64,000 nucleotides of DNA from Arthrobotrys musiformis (Eukaryota > Ascomycota > Orbiliomycetes > Orbiliales > Orbiliaceae). The position numbers and the translations under genes are program-made. Below, in pieces: positions 44,650 through 55,330 of this stretch (position 1 is its first letter; every line of letters begins with the position of its first letter). Where the stretch lies: the NCBI GenBank assembly GCA_036971715.1, contig JAVHJL010000002.1:4434501-4498500 (forward strand), written 5' to 3'. Under the pieces are notes generated by a model. That model was not told the origin of the DNA. It saw only the letters and a program-made list of their open reading frames with translations, and made no database searches.

Positions 44650-44740
44650 TGCGGTTTATGTGGATCGAACACATGACCTTTCGATTTATGGATTGAAGTT
44701 TGACTTCAGTCGAATGCTCTCCCAACTGAGCTAAACCCGC
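44650..44740 (-). tRNA. tRNA-Phe (GAA), intron-bearing, copy 1
   Basis: Read on the minus strand, the 5' half is 44740-44704, the intron 44703-44686 (18 bases) and the 3' half 44685-44650, giving a mature length of 73. The D-arm (GCTCAGTTGGGAGAGC), the anticodon loop CTGAAGA with GAA anticodon, and the T-arm (TTCGATC loop) are all present. The intron sits after position 37, the universal place, and its CTTCA can pair with TGAAG of the anticodon loop as in other eukaryotic pre-tRNAs. Acceptor stem position 5 is G opposite A68 in both copies. The second copy lies 546 bases to the right. Confidence 0.96.
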
Positions 44741-45285
44741 AACTGATGAAATGCTGTCTCTTTTCATCGGTTTTATAGCAAAATAACATGAAATGAAGGG
44801 AAGAGGAGCATCCCGACAAAGAACGTCTGGTACTGAAAGAGAGGTCGCTCGAAAATTATATCCCAGGTGTGTACTGCATGCAGGATGCATGAATAATGCG
44901 GATTCGCTTGATAATACGTCTACAAACCCCGCTCGCCCCACTTGTGTTTAAATAAAGATGCCCGAGCTCGAGCTTCCACTCAGAATATCATATCTGCACA
45001 TGCCCAGTTGCTTTTCATGATGGATTAAATATCCAATTCCGTTTCTATCGGTACTCCGCAGCATCCCGCGAGACCAGACGTAACAGTGGTGCGGCGAACC
45101 GTCGGTTCTACTAAAAAAGTGTGCCCCGCACTAAATCGATAAAAAGCCCTAGCGGTACACAACCCCCGCACCTTCCGATCCCGGAATATCCACACCTCAA
45201 CCCACCTATCCAAACCCCATTGAAAAAAAAAAAACCTCACATAGAAGTAATCCCAGAAGCCTCAAAGACCTCCAAAAAAAGTGAG
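44741..45285. other. Spacer between two tRNA-Phe genes
   Basis: This is 545 bases without a gene. Being upstream of copy 1 and downstream of copy 2 on the minus strand, it should hold the T-run terminator of copy 2. On the minus strand, copy 2 is followed by TTTTTTT at 45273-45279. Confidence 0.6.
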
Positions 45286-45376
45286 TGCGGTTTGTGTGGA
45301 TCGAACACACGACCTTTCGATTTGTAGATTGAAGTTTGACTTCAGTCGAATGCTCTCCCAACTGAGCTAAACCCGC
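45286..45376 (-). tRNA. tRNA-Phe (GAA), intron-bearing, copy 2
   Basis: The 5' half is 45376-45340, the intron 45339-45322 (18 bases) and the 3' half 45321-45286. It is the same as copy 1 except for two changes in the intron and a T-stem pair that is A-T in copy 1 and G-C here (a compensated change). The intron ends TACAA instead of CATAA. The run of seven T on the minus strand starting six bases after the 3' end fits an RNA polymerase III terminator. Confidence 0.96.
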
Positions 45377-48221
45377 TGCTTGGATGAAAAGCCGCAAGGT
45401 TTTGGCGTACCTCAGGGTCATAGCCTTTGGGATCGGGATTCTAGTCTCGTAACCGGGCTAGTAGGCGTATATAGCCCATGAAAGTACTTTACTGTATGAA
45501 ATATCGCAGAGAAGGGAGACTGGTTCTAGGTTGGTAAGGTTTGAAAAGATCTGATCGGGGTAGTTAGATTACCTAAATACCAAATATGGTGTCATATCGA
45601 CATATATGTATCTTGATCTCTGATCGATTCAGATGACTATTGAGCTCGCACTCGTGAATTGGTATTCCAATACAATTTGATGATTTCTCTTCAATGCCAA
45701 CTTGCACTGCCCCTCTGAGAACCCTACTTTGAGCCTCATTCGTGAGAACTAGTTTGGAGCTTTGGTCCTAGGATGCTACTGTCGACAAGCTCGAGATATC
45801 GATCAAAAGCTTTTCCAATCCGATACTAGACCCATGGAAGGATTCGATGCTATTCTAGCGACCCTCCCTACGCTAGCTCTAGTACACGCTACAGAAGTAA
45901 TATCTTTGAATTTTGGCGGGGGGGCTGCGTGACGATTGCGCAGCTAGTATGAGATGAGCATGAGGGCCTCCACGCGCCACGAAGAGTAGGTGTACACAGG
46001 TCCCGCAGGCCAGCCTTTGCATGTAAGATACCGCGTACCGATCGAGTGCTTCGCATGATACGTGCAGACGCTTTGTCCCACTCCCCCCTCTCCCGTTCCA
46101 CTCTCTTTTGCTCCCTATTGATAGCCTGTAGACCTGGTTTATGCATGCACCATCGACGGCCGAACCGAGCTCGTAGGGTTGGAAGTAGCTTCAAAAAGAC
46201 ATTACCCCAGGCTAGCGATTTCTCAGGTGTCTGCCGTATATGCTACTGAAATATTTCAATATGTGGATATTTTGCTTTATCTTACAAGAACACCACTACT
46301 TTCGTGTAATGAATGTACGATAACTGGCTTTGCTTTCTTGGTATTTCGTGTAATAGAACGGCGTTTTTACCAAGATGTGTGCTAAGACAATACGTAGGCC
46401 TATTGGCTTCTTTCTTTAGTAAATTTTGCAAATTTGGCTTTAAATTGTTGCAATGGTATTACTACACAATAGGAAGTAGTCTCGTACCCAGACCCATAAA
46501 GAGTAGCCGATCGAAAGTCATTTTTGTAATCCCGGTACTCGATGCATGTTGAGATGAAATTTAGAAGCTTAGTCTCAAAATAAAGTATACGATCCCTGAA
46601 TCTCTGGATATCAATACTCTATTTGCACGAGCTTGGACCCCTTCCTAGCATTGAACCTGGTGTATACCGAACCCTGAGACCTTCATATGCGAATATGCAC
46701 TATCGCTAAGTAAAACTTCTCACGGCCGAAAGAAGGATGTTGGGTTTACGGGATTGCATCTACCCAATAACAAGACATGTTACCTTGATCCTGGTGAGCT
46801 TAGAAAGGCACGAATCTAACCCTACGTTCAACTCGAGTTAACCCAATTTGAATCTGCAAGCTTCCACAGAAACAAGTCGAAAGCAAGTTAAGATAAATTC
46901 CTCTCACAGAGAGGAAAAACTCGGCTGGGTTTGTTGACTTTGCAGCTGGTAAACGAAACCGATAAGCCCCTCTTCTCTCCCAGCCAGCCATAGATATGCT
47001 TGCACGGATACCAATAGCTGTCCAATTGTAATTATGGAATGTATCCTCCTCGCCACTCTACACCGTGACAATAGCCTCCACCGCACATATGGCGCCCCAA
47101 GCCACCAATTGCAACGACATCAAAACATGGTTTGACATCATCTTACATGACCCTATAAGGCTGCATCAATCGTCTTTCTCAAGGCAACTGTCGTGTGACC
47201 GGGCCCTCGCTGGAACGAGAGAATTAAGGGAAAATGTAACCATAACGGGCCGGTCGGACGGCCTGCATTGTCAGCATGCGGGCGGGGAGGCGTCTAGGTC
47301 CGCCATTCATAACGTTAAAACTTTTACCTCAAACAACCCCTCCAGTTACCGACGAGGGCAAATCCAGGGATACCCATGCTTCTACTCGCAATATACAATA
47401 GATTTAGAGTATATGCAGTCTATCGCAGTCGGGTATACGTATGAGTCCATTCGCATGTCGGTCGACCACGCTCAACGCAAAATCATATGTGGCATTTGGC
47501 AGTCTCCATAAACTCGAAACTCAGCCGCGCGCAGGGCTGAAAGCAAATTGCGAAAACCGTTCAAACCGCTAACCAAATCGACGAGAAGCTTGTCTACAAA
47601 GAGCCTTAAACCTGGTGATCTGTATGCACGTATCAGGTGAGGGGTTCTCCCGAAATGCAGCCTTACCGGCCCATCTTCTTAATCAGGGTCTACTAACGTT
47701 ATCACAAGGGTGTATCTTAAGCTTAAGCTTATTCTAAAAAACTTGTCCGTCCGCTGCAGCTGGTCAACGCTGGGAGGTATCGACGTGCCAATGGATATAA
47801 CCAAGGATATTATGCATACACGCCACGGTATTTTAAAGCTTATTCACTGTTCGAATTTACGTAATTATCGTTTTCAAACAATATGACTACATCGAAAGAC
47901 TTCAATTGGCCGGTTATCATCACTAGCTCGTCCCTCAAAAGTAATTCGGCCGATGCAGGCTGACAAAATATCCTGCTGGACACGGAAAGGCCCTGCAGTC
48001 CAGTCGGCCATGACATGGTTTTTGGCTTCAGGTTCTGCCGGGCCCACAATGGCGATGCAGAAGTCGCCGGAGTCAATGACTATTGGATTTTTGGTTCGTC
48101 AATAGAATGATCTTATCTCCAAGGGTTTTGGGATTGCGAGGCTATGGTGCCGCCTAGAGATGCTCTACAGGACCTCCGAATTTCTCTCAAAGTTCTCTAC
48201 TTCGAGGAAAGAGATCTCGTC
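45377..48221. other. Gene-free interval
   Basis: This is 2.8 kb without a supported gene. A + frame with ATG at 47089 gives 140 residues, but with no motif, splice site or bias that would support it. It contains one copy of the dispersed 16-mer (46479-46494). Composition is mixed and moderately AT-rich. Confidence 0.45.
46479..46494 (+). repeat. Dispersed 16-mer GTCTCGTACCCAGACC, copy 2
   Basis: It is identical to 18435-18450. The ends GTCT and AGAC are inverted with respect to each other. Confidence 0.55.
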
Positions 48222-48228
48222 TATAAAT
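48222..48228 (+). promoter_or_regulatory. TATA box of the small protein gene
   Basis: TATAAAT lies about 330 bases upstream of the ATG at 48558. It is followed by a pyrimidine-rich initiator region (CTACCTTCCAATCTC at 48241-48255) and a CAA-rich leader. This is the layout of highly expressed fungal genes. Confidence 0.6.
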
Positions 48229-48557
48229 TAGAGCCCTCCCTCTACCTTCCAATCTCTTTTCTTCAATCCACACCAAGACACTTCAGCAATACAGCAATAC
48301 AATCCTCTAACTCTCAGTAAGTGGGTTCCCTAGACGAGTGCAGAGTTTCCTACTACAAAACTAGAAACCAACGCCTCTCCCTCGCAATCAAAGTCCTAAC
48401 ATTCTCTTCTTACCATTAGGCCAAGAGCTATCCTTTATAAATCGATTAAACCTACCAAATCTCTCAAACCAATCCTCCAGAAAAACTTGTAAGTCACCAA
48501 ACCCTGAAAACCCTCAAAGCTCATTCATTACTAATCCACAAATTCATAAAAAGGAAA

Positions 48558-48815
48558 ATGGTCGGCTTCATCAGAATCGCCAACGAGACTTCATCCCCAA
48601 TCCACGTCTTCGTCTCCAAGTACAATGGCGGATCCGACGACTGGTTCACTCTCCAACCAGGTGGCAGCGACATCTGGAACCGCAAGGAAGGTTCTGGCGG
48701 TGGTTGGGAACTCGTCGCTTTTAGAGATGGCGATGACACCCAGCGTGTTGGGAGATATGTGAAGGTCAATAGCAGCATTATTTTCAGGAGCTGGGAAGAG
48801 GTCGCCATTTACTAA
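48558..48815 (+). CDS. Small beta-rich fungal protein of unknown function
   Basis: This is a single coding exon of 85 residues. Two leader introns fit consensus: 48317-48420 (GTAAGT...TTAG) and 48489-48553 (GTAAGT, branch ACTAATCC, acceptor AAAAG just before the ATG). The protein has alternating hydrophobic residues with Gly and Trp (IHVFVSKYNGG, FTLQPGGSDIW, GGWELVAFRDG). It has no signal peptide or cysteine, so it is probably a cytosolic beta-sandwich. I think similar 80-90 residue proteins, with VSKY followed by a PG turn and W-R, are common in fungi with no assigned role, but cannot verify this here. The TATA box and clean leader suggest strong or inducible expression. Confidence 0.85.
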   Translation: MVGFIRIANETSSPIHVFVSKYNGGSDDWFTLQPGGSDIWNRKEGSGGGWELVAFRDGDDTQRVGRYVKVNSSIIFRSWEEVAIY

Positions 48816-50042
48816 GGCCCATAATGCATGATATCCATATATCATGACGTGAGACCAAACCTGGTCTTTGGGTCGCAGGAGCTACGCATAGCAGAGTTGC
48901 ACTCTTCATCACGAAGCTGGCGGAAATCCCTTGGACGGTTGAATTATGCAATTTTGTTACATGTTTTTACGATGCTATCAATTGTTATCTACCTGGCAGC
49001 GGGAACCTGTTTCCCTTAAGCTAGGCCTTGCCCGCGATTTCTAGAAATATATATTGTTCCTTTAATAGTGTGCAAGTATAGTAGTTTCGAAACGCAAAAA
49101 AATGAACCAGTTAACGGTTAGTTATTATTTCTTGATATCGATTTGCCTTTCGAGTTATGTGGTTCAAACTGAAGCCGATGCTTTAGATATTGAGCTCTAG
49201 TATAAATTGTTGAGAATTTTATTTGGATGTTTTTGTTGAATTTTTGGAGTGCGGTTGCAAGGCCAATTGCAGGCATCTTCAAACTGCGCGATTCAAGATA
49301 TTAGATACAACTTCAGGTCCCAAGATACTACATACTTAGTACTTATGTAGTATATACAATCGATTGTAGATATACATACATATCTCAAAATATTATACCA
49401 ATTCAATATGAATCTAATTGTATACCCGACCCCTTATGACCAGTTACGACCAACTAGTAAAACTACTGTTCGACATTCGAGAACCGAGAAGAATACACGA
49501 TGGTATCAACCATCAACTAATTTCGCGATAGTTGGCGTGTAGTCCACCTTCAAATCGATATCAAATCTCAGCCTCCCAACCTTAAAAACCTTAACAGCCG
49601 CAATCCCCACCGAGGCGTTGTTCATGTGTGAAACCGACAGCTCTAATTCGTACAACCCCGGAGATTAATTTCCCCAAACTTCAGCATTACCTCTTTCGTA
49701 CTAGTCCAAATGAGCAATAAAGGGGGGCCCGTGAACATGGGAAAATCGTGGTTGGTAAATATAAACAGCCCTTGATATCGGTTTCCTTTCCCCGGATTGT
49801 CCTTTCCGTTTATTCAATTCACTCATTTTCAGCCCTACCGACTTTTTTTTGGCGTTTCACAGATTTCGTGATCTTTTCGACCAAGTCATTCGTTCTTCGT
49901 ATGTTCCCCATATACATATGCATGCATAGATATTGAGATATCCAATTCTCAACTAGCAGCTTATAATTAGCTACAAGTACTAACATAAACACGTTCATAA
50001 AGGCATACTAATTAACCTCCCTATTCAAAATAATTTCTAAAG
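48816..50042. other. Intergenic region
   Basis: This 1.2 kb precedes the secreted-protein gene. It is AT-rich at 49320-49420 (TACATACATAT-type strings). I see no gene. Confidence 0.5.
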
Positions 50043-50398
50043 ATGCGTTTCTCAATCCTCACCGTCGCCGCTCTATTCCTCAGCCTCTCGCAGGCCAACC
50101 CTATCCCGCAGGAGGAACAGGACACCGAGACCCGCCTGGGCTCCCACAACTGCTTCGCCTGTGTCAGCAACGGCACCCCGAACACACAGATCGAATCTAA
50201 GCCCCCCGCTGGCGGTATCAACCCTAACGCGTGGTGTACCTCCACTTGTTTGCGTAAGTCAAAATAACGCGAGGCTGGATATTTTGGGGGATATATATAG
50301 GAACGGGACTGATCTTGTTGGGTTTCATAGTTTGCAATGCTGGACCTGATACCGATGACGCCTGTGCGCAATTGAAGAAGTACTGCGAAAACTACTAG
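50043..50398 (+). CDS. Small secreted cysteine-rich protein
   Basis: Exons are 50043-50253 and 50331-50398, giving 92 residues. An 18-residue signal peptide (MRFSILTVAALFLSLSQA) is followed by a short propeptide-like segment with several acids (EEQDTETR). The mature part has seven cysteines in the order CxxC, CxxxC, C, C, C (NCFAC, WCTSTC, LLC, DAC, KYC). The 77-base intron (GTAAGT...TTTCATAG) is required to reach the last three cysteines and the stop. The family is not recognised. Size, secretion signal and cysteines make it a candidate effector or antimicrobial-type protein (inference). An odd cysteine count leaves one unpaired or linked between chains. Confidence 0.85.
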
Positions 50399-50946
50399 AC
50401 GCGCACTCGATCTAAAGATTCTATGGGCTGGGATGGGGAAAAGGCGGACGCATTAATATGTCGACATATACCAACTTGATACAGCAATTGGACCCCTGGC
50501 CGTCTCGAACTCCGCCTGATCTATCCGAGCTCTCGAATTTTGTGATATATTTGTACAACCAAGAACCGAAAAACCGACTTTCTGGATAGATGGAGCTACC
50601 CCGAGAGTCTCTCGATAGAGGATCGATACATATATTTTAAAAGTCAACTGTTTCGATGTATAATATAATATCTGGGGTTACGTCCTTGTATTACTACGCA
50701 TACGTACTGCATACTGTCAACATTTAATATAAAGCGGCTGCATCGGTGTACTGGAGAGATCGATTTGGGAGCGGTGATATAATACTAAAAAATTGATATT
50801 GGGAAATGTAATTACGTTCGTGAGAGAGTCGATATATTACACTATCGTACACTTCGCATCCACCCCATGCATAATGCCCTAATATATACATTTCTCCACG
50901 CCCTCACATAGGTATACAAATGCGAACCCCTAGGATGATCAAATCG
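50399..50946. other. Convergent intergenic gap
   Basis: This AT-rich DNA lies between the secreted-protein stop (+) and the MSH1 stop (-). It holds 3' ends only. Confidence 0.5.
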
Positions 50947-53900
50947 CTACTTCTTCTTTTCTTTCTCCTTCTCCAATATCTCCTCCGCAGTCTTCAAGGC
51001 CAACTGCGGCAACCCCGCCATCCTCGCAACTTTAACCGCATGGCTCTTCATATTCACCCCCTTCCTAAGCTTATGCACAAACATCCACCCGCCCTTCTCA
51101 TCCTCTACTAAGTCCGTACAATAAGCTCCAATCTTCTTTCTCCCTTCCACCCCTCCTTCCTCCTTCTCCCACGCCTGTACCAACTCCACTAGTCCATGAA
51201 AATGCGTAGCAAACAGAACTCTGCAACCGCTCACTTCCCATAAATACCTAACCACACCACCGGCAATAGCAAACCCATCGTCGACCGTAGTTCCCCTCCC
51301 GACTTCATCCATGATTACAAAACTCCGCGGAGTGGCGTTTTTGAGAATATACGCCGTTTCCATCATTTCTACCATAAACGTTGATTGGGAGCGGTAGAGG
51401 TCATCCGCTGATCCCACGCGGCTGAAGATTTGGTCGATGATGCCGATTTCAGCGTGGTCGGCGGGGACGTAGGAGCCTGTTTGGGCGAGGATTGAGATTA
51501 GAGCGTTTTGGCGGAGGAAGGTGGATTTGCCGGCCATGTTTGGTCTGTTATATAGATCCCTTGCTGTTAGTATTTCTCTGACATCTTTAGTATCGTAGAT
51601 GGAGCGAGTGTACGAACCCAGTGATAATCCACATCCCTTCCTCCCCTCCAACCCAGCAATCGTTGGCCACAAAACTCCTCCCCAGGTCATCCAAACTCCT
51701 CTGAACGGTTGCGTGCCTCCCGCCCACGATCTTATGTTCGGTCCCCATGTTCAAGATAGGTCTTACCCACCCGCTCTCCTTCGCCAATACCGCGAACCCG
51801 GCCGCGATATCAAGCTCATCCAGTACCACCGCATTCCTTCTTAAAGCGTGGATATTCAAGATAACTTGTTTTCTAATCTCTTGTAAAACTTTTTGTTCCT
51901 CCGTACGGATCGCAAGACGGGCCATTTCTATCCTTGATCCGAGTCTTGTCCATTCCGGTAGATGATATGAGTGTGTGCTTTTCGAGGAACCGACGCTGAT
52001 GGCGGTCGATAGGATTCCCTCTTCCATGTCTGGTAACGATCGGGATTTGATGTGTAAGATGTGACCTAGTGATGGTGTCCATTTCAATGCGACGAGGTGT
52101 TCGCTCAACATCGATTCGTCGAGGAGTTTGGCCTCGAGAAGTTGTTTTTCGGACATGAGTTCCTCAAGGCTCTTGTGGAGTTTTGTGAGTGTTTTTGAGG
52201 CGGTAGGGTGCATTATCCACGGTTCGACCTTTTCTCTATCCGCTTCTTTTAAGATCCTTTGCGATCTTGGTTTCGACGCGGTCTTCTTCGCCGCCGCCGC
52301 AGCTTTGATAGAAGTAGTAGCCGTACCAGCGGCCTTCTTCCCCCCCCTCTTCTTCGGCTTCTCCTCCTCCACTACAACCGCTTCTTCAACATCCTCTTCC
52401 CCCCCCTCCACATCCTCCTCACTCAAAACCCTCCCCCTCTCCACCGCCTCCGCCAAAGCCGTCATCTCCGCCGCCTCCCTATCCTCCAAAGTATGCCTCA
52501 ACATCAACCCATTCTCATCAATACTCCTCAAAATCCTCCCCGCCAGCTCCTCCAACCTCTCAATCCTCCCAACCAACCCCTTTACCACTTCCAAGCTCTC
52601 CTTTTTCTTAGGTAAATGCGAGGATACGCTGTCTGCTATATCCTGCGTGGAGATTATGGTCCTGGCGAGGGAGACCAAATCGTCTGCATCGCCGCGTCCG
52701 AGAGACATCTTCTGGACCAAACGCTGGGAATCGTGCGTTAATTTTAGTTTATAGCGGATGTCGTCGAGAAGGTGCGGTGAGGCTATGAAGTGTTCGACGA
52801 GGTTTAGACGGTCGTTTATGATTTTTACACTCGTCTCCGGTGATGCTATTCCCCGAATAATTAGCAAGGCCCCTATATCAAAGGAAGAAGAAGGGGGGGA
52901 AAGACATACTCAACCAACTCCCCAACCTCCTCGTACCCCCTCTGGTAACCGTCCTCCTAACCGTCTTCAGTAAAGTCCCCACTCCACCGACAACCCCATC
53001 CTTCAACGTAGACTTGATCTCCAAAGCCCTCATCGTAACCGCATCAATCAACATATTATTCTCCTTCGACCTCCTAACCGGCGGCTGCAACTTCATACTC
53101 AACCCCTGCAGTTTCTCCTTAACGTAACTTAACAACGTACTCCCCGCGCTCACCTCCTCCCTTCCAAAACCGCCAGTTTGGATCAAATTATGCGCATGGG
53201 AAGTCGACTCCAACAGCGACGACCAGGAATCAGTATCCAGCGGAGAAATAGTGGACGTATGAAACGTCAACAACCGCTTCTCCTCCGTCAAAAGTTCCAC
53301 CTCCGGCGTTCCCCTGCAGCTCTCATCGATCACAATCTCCCTAGGCCCTATCCTCGCCAACTCAGCCGTAAGCGCACCAGCGGTAGTAGCCTGCGTAAAA
53401 AAATCCCCAGTAGACAAATCCAACCACGCCAGCCCCACCGTCCTCTCCACCCCTTCACCCCCCTTAGAACCACCATCCGGCCAAACGCTCAATAAATAAT
53501 TATTCTCCCACGGATCCATAAACTTCTCATCGATCAGTGTCCCCGGCGTAATAATCCTCACCACCCTCCTCTCCCACAGTAACCCATAACTAGCATGCTC
53601 CTTCTCATCCTTATTCTCATTCGGAAACTCCTCAGCAATAGCCACATGCCGCGACATATCCTGCACAAGCACCTTCAAAAACCTATCCAACTGAAAAAAC
53701 GGAAACCCCGCCTTCAAAAAAATCAGCCCTCAATCCCCCAAAAACCATCAGAACGAGAAAAAAACAAACCATAGCAACCCCCTCCCCCTGTCCCCTCCCC
53801 CTCTTCCTCCCAACCTTCAACCCAAGCGCAGGCCCAACCTCCTCCGCCTGCTCAAAATACAACTCATAAAACCCCCCAACCCTCGTGAGCACCACGCACT

Positions 53901-54180
53901 CCCCGAACCGATCGATATTCTCCCGAACCTGCGCAATAACATACGAATACTGCGGCTCCTTAACCCTCGGAATCTCCGGCAGCGGTTGCAGCGATAACGC
54001 CCCCTGCGGCAACGAAAGCAGCGACACCGTCGTCTTCCGCTTCGCCTGAACCGCTCCGGCGGCGTGTATACCCCTCGTCATGTTACCGACGCGCGGCACG
54101 GTCCTTCCGCACCGTAAAAGTCGACATTGCACCAATGATCGAGATACCACACCTGCACATCCCAACTTCAGTCGTCTCAT
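50947..54180 (-). CDS. MSH1: Msh1, mitochondrial MutS-type mismatch repair ATPase
   Basis: Exons (minus) are 54180-53770, 53711-52910, 52845-51618 and 51544-50947, giving 1012 residues. The N-terminus is Arg-rich, without acids for about 40 residues, and looks like a mitochondrial presequence. The mismatch-binding domain I carries RVGGFYELYFEQAEEVG (the Phe-x-Glu that stacks on mismatches is FYE). The ATPase has Walker A GPNMAGKST at 814-822, then VMDEVGRGTT-type Walker B and ATHFH. The intron before Walker A splits the codon for G814, and its donor is GTTCGT, unusual but the only one that rebuilds TGPNMAGKS. Exon 3 includes an insert of acidic then Lys/Ala-rich low complexity (EEDVEGGEEDV, KKRGGKKAAG) inside the core domain. 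Length is close to yeast Msh1 at 959. Confidence 0.95.
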
Positions 54181-55330
54181 GATTTCGTCTTCAATAACCG
54201 TGTGTGGGAGCGCATTCAATGCCCCCCCAGCGAGATGCGCATAAACCACCAGGTTGTTGGAAAAAAAGAGTGTCGCGCGCGTGTTGGAAAATTAAGGGTT
54301 TGTAACAGGGTTTTGCGTTGGCTGCTGTTGCAGATGTTGACGGCTTGCCTAGAATAGATGTCTTGGCGTGGTTTCTGGCCAAGCTGTTTATGATAAACTA
54401 TCCAACTTCAGGCTTCGATAGATTACTTAATTGTTGTAGATAACTTGATCAATTGATACTAATCTGATTTATACTACAAGCTATGCACAACCTCACAGTG
54501 ATAAGATTAAAGTCATTTGAATATTAGTCGATACAACAGTGCTTAGTCGCACCTGCATAAATTCCACTTCCATTCTCTCCCAAATAAGTACCTAAATATA
54601 ATAAAAAGCCAACATCGATACGAATCTTTATACACTGGTAAAACGTTGTAAACATTGAAAAAGGAACCCCCCCAAAAGGAACCGAAAAAAAAAAACGTAA
54701 ATAAAGCGAAACAAAGAAAGCACCATTGAGGGTTTTGGAAATAAAAAAAAGTTTAATGAATATGCATTTGATTGAGTTATTCTGTTTTGATCGTTTTTCG
54801 GTGTAAGGATTGTCCCGAAGAAAAAAACGCCAGAATGCAAAAGAGAAGGAGAAAGACATATGATTGAAGGCGTGAGCCTTTGCTTTTGTACACGGATGAG
54901 AGGGTGATTCGGTAGAGGTTCAGGGAGTAGTAGCGGGAAAGAGGAGGAGAAAGGAGGTACCCAAATAAAAACATTTTGAATAATACAATATGCATAAACG
55001 ATAACCCATAAACGCCGTTTGTTGCAGTCGCAATAAAGACAAAAGTTGAAAAAGGAGGTGTGAGATAGTAGGCTGGGTTGCTTCGCGTTATGCTAGCAAG
55101 CAGGCATAAAAACGTGGTCCTTGGGAAAGGCGGGAGCTATCCGGGGAAAGGCAGTCATCCCAGGAAAGGATACAGTCCTCGGCCGCAGGGTGAGTGGCCC
55201 AATAATTGGCCCACTAATGCGCAATTGATTCGTCGATCCTGCGGAGGACATTGCCGAGATTATAATAGTCTAGGGTGCAGTCGAGGTCGGTGATTTCCGT
55301 GGCTTCGAGGACCGTGGCCGGAGCCGTGAC
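54181..55330. other. MSH1 promoter and intergenic DNA
   Basis: This 1.15 kb lies between the MSH1 start and MEX67 stop, both minus. It is AT-rich at 54400-54800 with A runs near 54686 and 54750. No gene is seen. Confidence 0.5.

Noticed and set aside
47089..47511. 140-codon + frame in the gene-free region
   Set aside because: No motif, signal peptide or intron support. Frames of this length are expected by chance here.
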